From: Syncephalis fuscata
Taxonomy: Eukaryota > Zoopagomycota > Zoopagomycetes > Zoopagales > Piptocephalidaceae
DNA length: 64,000 bases
NCBI GenBank assembly: GCA_025786725.1
Contig: JAHLTZ010000008.1
Location: forward strand, 372,001 to 436,000
Reading direction: 5' to 3'
Position numbers and translations under genes: made by a program. The notes under the pieces were generated by a model. That model was not told the DNA's origin. It ran no database searches and saw only the letters and a list, made by a program, of their open reading frames with translations. Positions 12,326-24,893 of the stretch are shown piece by piece (position 1 is the stretch's first letter; each line of letters opens with the position of its first letter).

Positions 12326-14085
12326 ATGCAAAACTTTAATGGTACTCGTCAATTAGGCGGCGGTAACACTAGCTGTATAGAGCTATTGGCAATAGAGATA
12401 CAATACTTAATACTAGAGTTTATTAATCCTTTATCAGCACTAAGACTTGCACATACAAGCCGTAAGTTGTATTGTGTTGTCCGACATAATGATGCCATTT
12501 GGCGTCAACGTTACGAAAAATCTTATATACCAGAATCAGATCTCGAAGCAGATTTACCCCGTCTATTAAATCGTACGAATATTGAAACACTATCGTGGTT
12601 TGATATTAATGTACGACGTGAGCTGATAGAGAAACGCTGGCGTAAGGGCACTCTTGCAGCATCAGCGAGCATTACTCCATTTCCAGATGTCCCGATTGCT
12701 CAGCTACTCTTAGAAGCACCAGACGTGTGTGTAACAACAGAATATACGGCTGTGAGTTGCCAAAACCGTCTATTTTTCAAAAGTCTACATTTAGAACAAT
12801 GGAGGGAGATCCATTTACCTGGATACCACCATCGATACAATGAGGCACCAATACCGAGCCAAGTACAAAGTGAAACAAATTATACGCCAGAAACTATAGC
12901 AGATAATCGGTCACGTACTTTACTCGGCGCATTTCATTTACGAGGACCATTTCTTCTAGCGTATATTTGGGGTCGGACGCGTCAATGTAAATTGTGTGTA
13001 TGGGATTTACGTTACGTAGCAGCTGAAATCGACTGTTCATTGGCTTGTAAACCACTAGCTCGCTACTCAGGCTACACATCCATTTTAGCCGGAAATTATT
13101 TGGCAACTGAAGAAAAAGACTCTACAACGAGCAGAATGCAAGTTCGTGACTTGGCCGCCGCTGCCCGCCGCGTACCCTACAATCGTCCATTTTGTTCAAA
13201 CGATCCAGAGGTCCGGCAGCTTGTTTGGCCAGCTGGGCTAACATCATTTGGCCATTGTCATGACGTTGATGATCGCCATGAACCAGTTTTACTATGTGTT
13301 GGAAACAGACAGCCGACCAAAGAAGTTCCAACAACATTGTCAACATTAGAACGAGCGCTTTGGATATCGACAGCTGATTTAATTTCTCCGCCTACAATTC
13401 AAAAGATAGAGATGAAAATGTCATTTGGTGGCGTTCTCCAGTTAAAGTGTCGTTAAATGAACAACCTTGTTGGGATGTAGCACGATTTGCGGCCGGCTAC
13501 GAAGATCAATTGATATTAAGCTGTCGTATATCCACTCAGCATGATCGCCGCACTCCAATGGGATTTGTTCTTGTCTGTTGTTCGTTATTCAGCGGCAAAC
13601 ACATTTGGTGTCGTGATGAGCCTAGTAATATTTGCGAACTTTTTTCATTTCGTGCTGCCAACAGACTCGTTGCCGCTACAACTAATCACTGTATTCGTAT
13701 ATTTAACCTAAAAACGGGTGCATTGCTACAAGAATTGGTACCAGAAATATTTGCCGATCAGCCACAGCATTATCCTATCACTCTACACCGAGTGATTGGT
13801 AATCTACTGGCCATTACCTTTCATGGAGATATGTTTATAAATAACAATGCAACCAAAACGGTAGGACAGCTACGCTTGGCCATGATGGATGTAGCAGATG
13901 GCCGTATTTTGTGGAGAAAAACACTTGCACAATCCTCAGAACACAATAACAATGCTAATGTAGCTCGAAATCGTTACCAATGTGACTATCCCACAGAAGC
14001 TGCCTTTTGCGCAACTCGGCTTTGCGTATATCGCCCTGATATCAATGGAATATTTGAGATGGATTTTGCACGTAATCTAATATAG
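12326..14085 (+). CDS. F-box protein (right member of divergent pair)
   Basis: F-box protein related to the neighbouring minus-strand gene. The start is the ATG at 12326; an upstream in-frame TTG is ignored. An F-box-like segment (LLAIEIQYLILEFINPLSAL, then IWRQRYEKS) is followed by WFDINVRRELIEKRWRKG, which lines up in order with WWQIFCERV and NWRQG in the left gene, suggesting an old inverted duplication. The C-terminal ~400 residues contain WD-like pieces (LCVWDLR, HIWCRDE, IRIFNLKTG), fitting an F-box plus propeller architecture. A frame break at about 13411 fits one missing base: the other frame continues through VIWWRSPVKVS. No introns seen. The partner substrate is unknown. Confidence 0.68.
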
Positions 14086-15178
14086 CTCGAAATAGCTAGC
14101 ATATTCTAATGTATGATTAAACGTTTATACATATTTAATAAAATTCATTGTTTTTATACGATTATAAATACAGTGTGATAATTTGTTTTTATTCAAATAT
14201 TCGTCTTTAAACCTGATAAGCCTTTATTTTAATACGTTAGCTTTCACATTTTTACTATTTTGTTTGAACAAAATAATAAACGGATGGCCAAAGTTATATC
14301 AGTCTTGAATAGTCTATAATATTATTGTTAGTATTTATAAATTCTTACTATAAATTTAATAAAGGATTGTTAATTTTTAGCAAAAGATATAATAAAGTAA
14401 TAAATGGCTAATGCAAAGTTAGCTAAATAAATGTGTTAGTCGAATCTAACCATTACTGATAGACTGGATGACAAATAGTCTCAAATGCAACAATATAAAA
14501 TTGAATTCAAAACCAAAAGATAAACAATTTTTATTAAAATGTAAATAATAGCGCCATTCTATATTAAATGGTCGATTAACAATATTAAGCAAAAAGTTAA
14601 ACTTATTATTTGTTCGCTGTCTTTTTAATGGCTAATTGGATACTAGCCTACTTAAAGGCATATAATACTTATGCAATGGATTGTATGGTCCATTATAATT
14701 AGTATGTTTTTTACAGAAGATGTGAGGAGATTATGTAATGGCCGAACATTGATATCGATCCTATATAATCATGTCAAGCTAGATACTATGTCGCGTGCTG
14801 ATATAAAAAGCGACATTAGTAAAAATTATACACTGTTATTATGGATAATTAATACAGAAGGTAAACTGTGGCAATGGGATATTATTATGTATTTCACCTT
14901 ATAGCTATATAGTCACTAAAATATGATTAAACTAGTGTTGAATTAAGTGTACACTACTGATTATATCTCTGGCATGATCACTTCATGGTATTTCTATTGG
15001 TCTGTGAGTAATTACAAATAATCGTGGTTTTAAATTTTTAAAATTTACTGCTTTTTACGTTCAAGGCGTTTGGTTGTGTAAAAGCTTTTTTATTCCAATA
15101 TATCGATAAAAACGTAACAAACACATCTTTTGCAGCAACAATTAACAGTAATACTATTAGAACTTGTCTACTTTAGCA
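14086..15178. other. Intergenic, AT-rich, no supported gene
   Basis: About 1.1 kb between the F-box gene and the RBR gene, very AT-rich. A 77-codon open frame at 14671-14904 has no family resemblance, no splice support and ordinary AT-rich composition, so I do not call it. The RBR promoter must lie at the right end. Confidence 0.55.
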
Positions 15179-16931
15179 ATGGCAGCACATTCTAATAAAG
15201 AAAAAGGTATACAGCTAAATTACTCGTAATGTTCAAAGACGGGTAGTTTACTAACAGAACACTTGTAGGACAAGCTGTATATTCTACGCTGTCTGTTTTT
15301 GGGCTGCCTGCGAACTTGCACAGCTGTGGCATTTGTTACGAACCATTTATTACAAATGCTGCAACAACGAGTGCCAGTACTGCACCCAACCATGGACAAT
15401 ATCTTGCTTGTTTGCATTCATATTGCGATCCATGCCTATCCACCTATGTCTCCACAAAGCTACAGGGTAATGTCAATCCATTTCCGCTGCACTGTCCCGA
15501 GCCGGAGTGTTTATTCGAAGTGGCTGATAAACATATTAAGTCTATTCTATCGAATAAAGACTATGATTTGTGGATACGCAAGAAGGCTGAGAGTGACATG
15601 TGCGGTAAGGTGAGTTGATGTCGATGAATTATAGCATAGATACAAATGCATATGATATTACAGATGTATTGTCCTAACAAACGATGCAGCGAGCTGTTAA
15701 CAGTAGCTAATTTGTCAAAAGCCGACAATTGCTTGGCGGCATGCACAAGTTGTTACCATGCAATTTGCGTTAGATGTAAGCGCCTCTGGCATAATGGTAA
15801 GAATTGGTGTTTATTTATTTAATCTATACACTAATAATTGTCACTAACAACTAGGCTACTCTTGTAAAGAATATAGCCAGCTTTCGACCAAAGAAAGGCT
15901 TGCTGACGATTATGATGTGCTGGTAATGGCTCAAAGCAACAAATGGCGTCGATGCACAAAATGCAAAACATTAGTTGAGCTGAAATACGGTTGTAATCAT
16001 ATTACCTGTCATTGTGGCCATCAATTGTAGGTGGAAAAATACAACTGGCTAAATTATAATCTCATTTTTTATAGTTGCTACAAATGTGGCGAAGACTGGG
16101 ATCTTATGAAAAAGCTGTGTAGCTCGGGAGGATGTGAGCTATGGGATGAGGATATGTTAGTAAGGGCACGGGTGAGCAAGTACCAGACCCACAGCCACAA
16201 ATACAGCAACAAATACAACAAAACATACAACGGATACATCAAATCATCAGATACAACAAGAAGTACGACAACGAATACAACAACAACAGCCACAACCACA
16301 GCGACAACAGCCACAGCCACAGCGACAACAGCCACAACCACAAATGCAACGACAACAGCCGCAACAAATTCTTTTTCTCCCAACTTTAATGCTAGATGAG
16401 CCAGTGAAGCGAGACTTAGGCGTAGATTTAAGATATATCGAGGCACTTCCTAGAACTATGATATCTAAATGGCTATATAGTAGTGTGCATGGATGCTATT
16501 GCGGCTATTGTGATAAGGACTTTATTAATTTACATGCATTGCAACAACACTTGGAGACTGTTCGTTCGCATGATGTCTACTATTGCTGTGGTAAATTATT
16601 CCCAAATGAACAGTCTTTTCAAATGCATCAAGACAGTAGCGGATGCCAAAACAATTCTGATGCTGGTGATGAATTAGTTAAACGAGATTTAGGCGTACAT
16701 TTGAGTTATATCGAGGCACTTCCTAGAACTATGATATCTAAATGGCTATATAGTAGTGTACATGGATGCTATTGCGGCTATTGTGATAAGGACTTTATTA
16801 ATTTACATGCATTGCAACAACACCTGGAGACTGTCCGTTCGCATGATGTCTACTATTGCTGTGGTAAATTATTCCCAAATGAACATTCTCTTCAAATGCA
16901 TCAAGATAGTAGCGGATGCCTAATGATTTGA
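15179..16931 (+). CDS. RBR (RING-between-RING) E3 ubiquitin ligase with duplicated C-terminal zinc-finger unit
   Basis: RBR ligase that should take ubiquitin onto a cysteine before passing it to substrate. Exons: 15179-15206, 15269-15609, 15664-15796, 15855-16026 and 16075-16931. RING1 runs CGICYEPF to CPEPEC; the IBR is CPNKRCSE with CTSCYHAICVRCK; RING2 is RRCTKCK, then GCNHITCHCGHQFCYKCG, where the Cys of GCNH is the expected acceptor. A Gln/Pro-rich linker (CAA/CAG repeats) follows, then two nearly identical 91-residue units, each with a C-x2-C (CGYC) and paired His plus a CCGK segment, resembling degenerate C2H2 fingers. The linker changes frame twice (about 16170 and 16240), each fitting one missing base. 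The substrate is unknown; the tail may recruit it. Confidence 0.85.
16403..16930 (+). repeat. In-frame tandem duplication, 273-bp period, two copies
   Basis: Two nearly identical units, beginning about 16403 and 16676, inside the last exon of the RBR gene. The period is 273 bp, i.e. 91 codons, measured from the shared TCGAGGCACTTCC at 16438 and 16711. Few substitutions, mostly silent or conservative, so the duplication is recent or kept alike by conversion. Confidence 0.93.
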
Positions 16932-17555
16932 CTCTGTCTAAATGACATTTATTTATTTCTAACGACATACATATATGCTAATAAACAAGAGACTCATACA
17001 ATTAGCAATTATTATCGCATGAGTCCGCTGTTTTAGGCATTAGCTTATTGTCAGCCTCAGTTACAATAGATGTATCAATCCATTTCAGCTATTTATTTGT
17101 CAGTATTTACGATGAATACAAAGCGTCATTCTTCTTCTTACCCAAGTATGACACACGTGAAATAGATCGCGTGGTAATTACTTATACGTTGGCAATTATG
17201 TGCCAAACGTTCAGTCTCTTTTTCCAAAACTGATATATGCTGCTCCAAATCTATTTGTAGTTAATTACCAATAGAGTTAAATGAATAGTATATCAATAAA
17301 TAAAACAAACCTTGCAATTGCTTTTCCATTTTAATAAATGTCAGTGAAATGAAGGTAAGGTGCGAGAGTGTACAACCTTAACATTTGTAACGCAGACAGG
17401 TTGCCTTGGCCTCATCTCATTTCTTACGCATCACCGCCATCGCCACCACCACTATTACCGCTACCGTTCTGTTTCTACTATTAGTATCCATCAAGCGTAT
17501 ATAGCAATCTGTACCCGTTGACTCTTGTACTCGTTTTTATTGTTTAAATTGAAAT
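16932..17555. other. Intergenic between RBR and ankyrin genes
   Basis: About 620 bp between two genes on the same strand. Small open frames here lack any recognisable domain. The right part (17400-17550) is less AT-rich, with a CGCCACCACC-like run, and probably holds the ankyrin gene promoter and 5' leader. Confidence 0.5.
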
Positions 17556-18925
17556 ATGCCTTCAGATAGCGGCTTGGCACCGCTAAGTGGCGTATCTGCA
17601 ATATGTACCGCGGTAGACCCGTATGCCGCTTCCTTTCGACCCATCGACCGTGAAATCTCCGCCGACACACGTCGTCTTTTAATCTATGCACAATTGGGAA
17701 ATCTTTCAGGTATTAAGCGGCTGTTGGCCAGTGGACGTGCACCGCCAAATTTACGCGCTATTAATCCGTCTGATGGATGGTAAGTTCAAGCCGTTAAATT
17801 ATGGCATCGATAGTACAGAATCAATTATATTTAACTGATTTATAATATTATAGGACTACATTGATGCTAGCAGTACTTAATGGTCATGTCGATTTGGTTA
17901 AATTTATTCTTGAAAGAGGACATGACGATAATCGTCTTTCCCAGGTACTAATACAATCTATATCTATATTAATTAATACTCGGCTAACAGTATTTAAGAG
18001 CTATTCTATGAAAACTGTATTAGTATTGGCCGCTGAAAAGAATCACCAGGAAGTAAGTAATTTAGTTTATAGTAATTGATGTAATTAAGCAACTGTTTAT
18101 TACAGATATTTATTATGTACGCCTATCGATATCCACATTGTATGAGTATGACGGATGAGTTTGGTCGGACACCATTGATGTATGCTGCCAAACACGGTTG
18201 TGACGGCATTGTTGAGGTAATTTAGTCGATGAATATAATGAAGTAGTTTGTTGAATTAAAACTACTCCAGTTTCTACTTGATTCTGGTCTAGGCCCCGAT
18301 GATGTTGATGAAGATGGATCGACAGCATTGCATTTGTAAGTAAAGTAAATAAAGCATAAACTGAATTGATAATAACGATTTGCTAAATGTAACCACTAGT
18401 GCTTCGGCATTTGGCCATATCAAGGTAGTTTGGCTGGTATACATTAAATAGCAATCACTTATACACTATATAGACCATTAGACTGCTCGTGATACGTGGC
18501 TGTCGGTATGCCACCCGGAATCGAACGGGCTGGTCGGCAACCGATTGGGCCTACTCTCCACTGGTTCAGGCTGAATTAGAAAGTAAGCTATTTGTTGTAT
18601 TTTATTGAATCAATATTAATGGTAAATAGAATGTGCCGTGGACGAGTTCGAAAGAAGAAGAAACAACGTGAAGCGACATGGACGACGAGATACCAACGAA
18701 TCGGTACAAAGAAGGCTATCGGCCACCAGCTATACGTTATCGGCATCTTCACCGTTAATGGCAGATCGTCAGCCGAATCTATTGCCATTGTCTCGTCATC
18801 GATCACCCATGTCAGCATCGAGTGCAGTTGGTCCGGGTAGTCGACCAATGCCAATACCATTGTCGAAATCACCAAGTAACTCTCATCGTCGCCAGGCATC
18901 TAAATCTGATCCAATTCCAAATTGA
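17556..18925 (+). CDS. Ankyrin-repeat protein
   Basis: Protein-protein interaction scaffold. Eight short exons keep one frame: 17556-17779, 17854-17944, 17999-18052, 18106-18216, 18271-18335, 18400-18436, 18474-18582 and 18630-18925. After an N-terminal helix pair (LIYAQLGNLSGIKRLLASG) come about five ankyrin repeats, visible as WTTLMLAVLNGHVDLVKFI, KTVLVLAAEKNHQE, GRTPLMYAAKHGCDGIVEFL, GSTALHFASAFGHIKVVWL and NRTGWSATDWAY. The C terminus is a basic, Ser/Pro-rich disordered tail (ERRRNNVKRHGRR, then SPLMADRQP). The many small exons with phases that all fit give confidence in the model. No catalytic domain is seen, and ankyrin proteins of this kind have varied roles, so none is assigned. Confidence 0.85.
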
Positions 18926-19015
18926 TTGTATTTTTTGTTTATAGTATATAAAATGAATTATGATGTTGCTGCTTTTGCTGATTTGATATAAAGAATTTGA
19001 ATGCCAACTCCATAA

Positions 19016-20752
<1,737 letters not shown>

Positions 20753-21779
20753 AGTGTTTTTTAAAACAAACGTCGGGATATTTTGTCGATTGTTTTCGTT
20801 ATGCCTTTTTCAAATAAAACTATGCTGCTAAGTATTTTCCAATAAGTCAAAATAACAGCATATCTACAATTCAGGTTTTAGAAGTAGAATGATACTAGCG
20901 TTTACTGTTAACTAGCATTGGTTAAATACTAGTGGTAGTCATGGTATATAAATGCAACTATTTTAATGGATATGTATTGTTTTTAAAATCTGCACAATAG
21001 TTACTTCTTAGTGACCAAACTTCAAAATAAACGCATTATTGTTTTTAAGTTATTATGTAGAAACGATTCAAAGCGTTTAATTGGCTGCTCTTATTTAATG
21101 TTACTATTAGTGAAAACGTTTTTGCAATCTCATGCAATACTATATACAGTAACATTATTATTTGTATTGGCACTGTACACTTTAAAATATAATATATTTT
21201 AATAACATACCTCATATATTTTAATAATACATTATGCTATTTATAGGTAGTATAATATTACGCTGTCATTTTTATTATATATTAGCCTATGCTGTGATAA
21301 CAGCAACATTCAAATAGAAGCGGTATAGTATTGATAAATAGTGCTATTTGAATCAGTAAAAAATAAACATGCTGTTACATAGCGTTACTACCAATGTAAC
21401 AAATTAACGCCACATATTACCGACTAACTGACAGTCAAGCATGGAAAGTACTAATAATGATAATTGCTTATACATAGATTTAGATAGTGGATTCAATAAT
21501 TATAAGGTAAATTAGCAAGCACGTATAAAATACAAGGAATGTAGATATAAAGTGTACAATTTAGTCTGCTAGTTACTGTAATATAATTTCTTTATAGAAG
21601 ACATATAGCCGCATCTACTTGATAATATAACGTGCTTGAATAATGCTATCTATTATAAAATATTTTTTTTACAATTAACATACATATGTGCAACATCATT
21701 ATTTTAGCATAGGTTACAAAAGCATATTTTATTTAACTTTTAGTATATTAGCTAGCACGCTGTGTACCAATATGTCAGT
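20753..21779. other. Intergenic, AT-rich, no gene seen
   Basis: About 1 kb between divergently transcribed genes. No supported coding sequence. The last 120 bp resemble, weakly but in order, the sequence upstream of the second DUF4272 copy (around 49680-49760), which suggests the duplication once included the promoter. Confidence 0.5.
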
Positions 21780-23155
21780 TTTATTTACATAACACAATGT
21801 TGGCTCGTTTGCACACAGCTTCACGACTTTTCCGACCTTGCTTAGTACGGACCGCTGCGATCCATACAACATTTCCTCAAGCGGCTATACCAAAAGTAGA
21901 GCAACATAATGCTAATCAGTCGCCCAATAGTCCTTCATTTGACCCGAAAGATTCCGCAGAATTAGCAGCCCGAGCCGCTAGTCTGCAGCTTTTTATGTCG
22001 CGTTGGGCTTCGGAACTGTTTCATAAGCAACAGATCGAAAAGAACGAGCGGTATGAGCAAAGTAAGTTATTTTTATTAATGCCACTGTACAGTATAGAGC
22101 AACACGTCTATTAACGCGTATTGTAGACGAACAGCTTGTCAATGCTAGCGAGGCAATAACAAGCACTGCCATTGTTACCGATATAGTTGATTTTATGACG
22201 GAGGAGGTAATGCTAAAGATAATATATCCACTCACTTCTCATTACGAATAACTAGGAGCGATCATTAATTATGAACAAATTTGGCACTTGGGACGAAGAT
22301 ACGCTAATGAAGCATATGTGGGGCTGGGAAGCAATGGGTGAATACTTTATACTATTAATTTGAAATAAGCATTATTAAACGCGTATCAATTAGGCACTTT
22401 GTTATGGAAATTAGGTGTTATACCCGAAATACCAAGTTATTGTGAAACGTTCGACAGGAAAGAGCTACTGATATCGACGCAAATCCAATCAAAGCAACCG
22501 GAAACACTTGCAATGTTTATCGACCGTGTTACTTCAAATGACGTACAAGCACCTGAGGACAATGCAGTAGTGTGTGCCGGAGCAGTGGCCGAGATATGGT
22601 ATTGGCGCTCGACTGCCCATAGCTTGCTTCAGTTGCAGCAAGCATCGGCATCTAACAAGGCTCATGCATCGGGACTATCGCTTAATAGGCTGCCACCAAA
22701 GTTTCGTGAAATGATACGTGGACTTCCGCAAGAGATTACCTCGATGACTGCCCGTGCCCACGCTAATGGCATTTTATCTGATAAAATCGACGACGATTTC
22801 GCCGTATCTTTTACGTCCGAAACTACAGGCGAACTATCAGCTCCTATGCCTTATCGATCGATTAACGAGCATCAACACCAAAAGCTTCATGGAATTGCAA
22901 AAACACGCCGTCAAGCATTTGCTTGGATATCAGGTCGTATTCCAGAATGGAATGACACGGTTCCTGGGGAACTGATGCACATTAATCAAAATGATGGTGT
23001 TTGGGCTACACTGAAAGAATGAATAAATAAATGATCATTATTTATGAATACTGATCATCAGTTGATACTATGTTTAATAGCCATTACATTATTAATTAAT
23101 ACACTCTAATGATTTATTGCGTACAATATATAAATTGTATATAATGAAGAATAAA
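21780..23155 (+). repeat. Segmental duplication, left copy
   Basis: Nearly identical to about 49757-51128 in the same orientation, covering the whole DUF4272 gene and 130 bp of 3' flank. I count roughly nine differences by eye, about half of them single-base indels. Similarity then continues at a lower level into the relic at 23156-23280. Confidence 0.93.
21797..23022 (+). CDS. DUF4272-like protein with mitochondrial leader, copy 1
   Basis: Function unknown. Exons: 21797-22206, 22256-22337 and 22394-23022. The N terminus (MLARLHTASRLFRPCLVRT) is Arg-rich and lacks acids, like a mitochondrial presequence. The middle has the DUF4272 hallmarks: WGWEAMGTLLWKLGVIPEIP, then EIWYWRSTAHSLL and HGIAKTRRQAFAWI. 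DUF4272 proteins are known mainly from bacteria and fungi, without assigned activity. In this copy a run of five T near 22071 is one base short of the six in copy 2, breaking exon 1; the last exon is intact. The gene is 99% alike to copy 2 at 49772-50995, and both copies probably encode the same protein. Confidence 0.7.
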
Positions 23156-23280
23156 ACTAGAACACATTCTATTTGCAAAAGTACGCTTTAACACTTGCTG
23201 TCAAATTCACTTTTTAAAAATTCGCTAAGCTTACGTGTTAAGGTTTATTGTTTTTATTAATGTTAGAAGTTTTAGCAGTG
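23156..23280 (-). pseudogene. Relic of the SNARE-tailed protein gene downstream of DUF4272 copy 1
   Basis: This stretch aligns, with gaps, to parts of the minus-strand gene beside DUF4272 copy 2: first to its stop region near 51150-51180, then to 51429-51528. Shared words include TTACGTGTTAA followed by TTGATTGTTTTT or its variant. About 250 bp in between, encoding the SNARE helix, is absent, and ATTTGC occurs at both edges of the gap. So the original duplication spanned two genes and the second has decayed here. Confidence 0.7.
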
Positions 23281-24893
23281 TAGCTTAGACATTAAATGTA
23301 CATTAGTGCAATGTATTAATTATTCTTGTTGCTTTAAATCACTTGCGCTTTTTTATGCACTTGCTGAACATTCGAATATCATCACTTTGTTACATAACCA
23401 ATAAATTAGGTTTGTAGTATGTGGATATGTTGTGTAATAGCAAAATTTAAATAGATTAGTGTTTTCAGGCTATGCATATTTTCTTGAATTGCTATTACTA
23501 TGTCATTTTTACAAATACTGATGGTTTTATTGAAGACAAATTATAATAGCTTGGATTTTTTTTTAAGCAACATGAGCGCCATATAACCATATAGAAATAT
23601 CCTGGTTGGTATAAGCTGTATTTGCATGATGCTCTTTAAAATCTTTGTTTTTCTGGTGTAACTCCATTTAATTATTCTTATGGCAGCAATCTTATTGATA
23701 TTGTCGTATACATAGCGTGCTATTTACAACAAACAGTATTTATTCAATTGCAACTACCATAGATTTAAATAGCGTTTAACTCACAACCAACATTGGACTT
23801 TATTAACTTTCTCACACAATTCTCTCTCTACATTGCTCTCCACTATATATCACCTACTTTTAGCTCATTTCTTAGTTTAATAAATTAATATTTGTCATAG
23901 GTTGTAAATTACATGGCAAACTATTATTAGCAATACTTGCATATGTTACTGGTTGAACATTGTCAATAGAAATAAGGGCATGACAATTAATATTAGTAAT
24001 ATTTATGTATTCTACTTAACAAGCAATTTTATAACAATAAATACATTACGCCATAATAAATCTACTGAGTTAAACCTTTAGTCTTGTTTTTATTTATAAC
24101 TGCTATTGATATATATCCATAAATAATTGAATAGTTGGATACTAAGCAAAGCAAAGATATAAGGAATAATAAAAGCATAACGAAGCTACAGCAATTATAA
24201 TGGAAGATGATCAGCAATTATATGATGGAAAATGCCTATTATGTTTTTGTATTGTTATTATGAGTATATAGAATGTAAATCGGCATATCAAATCAATTGC
24301 AATTAGGATTCCTGAACACTTTTAACCGTATTGACACGTGATAAAATGCATATCTTTTATACCGTTGCATGAATACACTGTAATGTAGCTCAATAGTAAA
24401 AATGCTTTAGAATGTACACTATAAATCCATAACATATCAAATCACATAGTAAACTCTTTGCATTATATACTTGAACATAATATAGCGCCAAGTCAACAAA
24501 CATTTCTTATATTAAAAAAGTATTAATTCCAATAAACAAATTGAAGAAATTGAATAAAAAGGTAAGATTAAAGAAACGGTTTGATGAATAAATGGAAAGT
24601 AAAAGCGGTGATGTAGATTGTCACTTGTGCAATTGACAAATAGTATACTACTGCTGTACACAGCTATATTCTTTTTTATATGTAATAATATGCTTATTAA
24701 TACTTGATTGGATGCTTACTAATACTTTTAGTGAGTTTTCATATTAAGCATGCTTGCGTTTTATTATAAAAGATGAAACTGTTGTGGAACAGTGGCCGTC
24801 ATCATTTGCAAAACATTGCTTTTTCGTCTGCTCGTGTTTTTCTGTTTCTCTACTGTCATTACTTATATGGTATATAGCAACACTAAGTCTACG
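23281..24893. other. Intergenic, very AT-rich
   Basis: About 1.6 kb with no supported gene. The rightmost 120 bp may hold a short upstream exon of the MDR gene: an ATG at 24774 opens a basic, mitochondrial-leader-like peptide (MKLLWNSGRHHL), but I cannot find a splice that joins it in frame to the domain. Confidence 0.5.

Noticed and set aside
14671-14904. 77-codon plus-strand frame as a small gene
   Set aside because: No family similarity, splice signals or unusual composition; open frames of this size are expected by chance here.
18500-18560. tRNA-like words (CCCGGAATCGAACGG resembles a T-arm complement)
   Set aside because: It reads as coding sequence for an ankyrin repeat (ATRNRTGWSATDWAY) in the correct splice frame, and no cloverleaf or anticodon arm can be built around it.
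22050-22090. A possible 31-36-nt intron (GTAAGT to CAG or TAG) in DUF4272 exon 1
   Set aside because: Too short, and removal breaks the frame in both copies; copy 2 reads through it without a stop.
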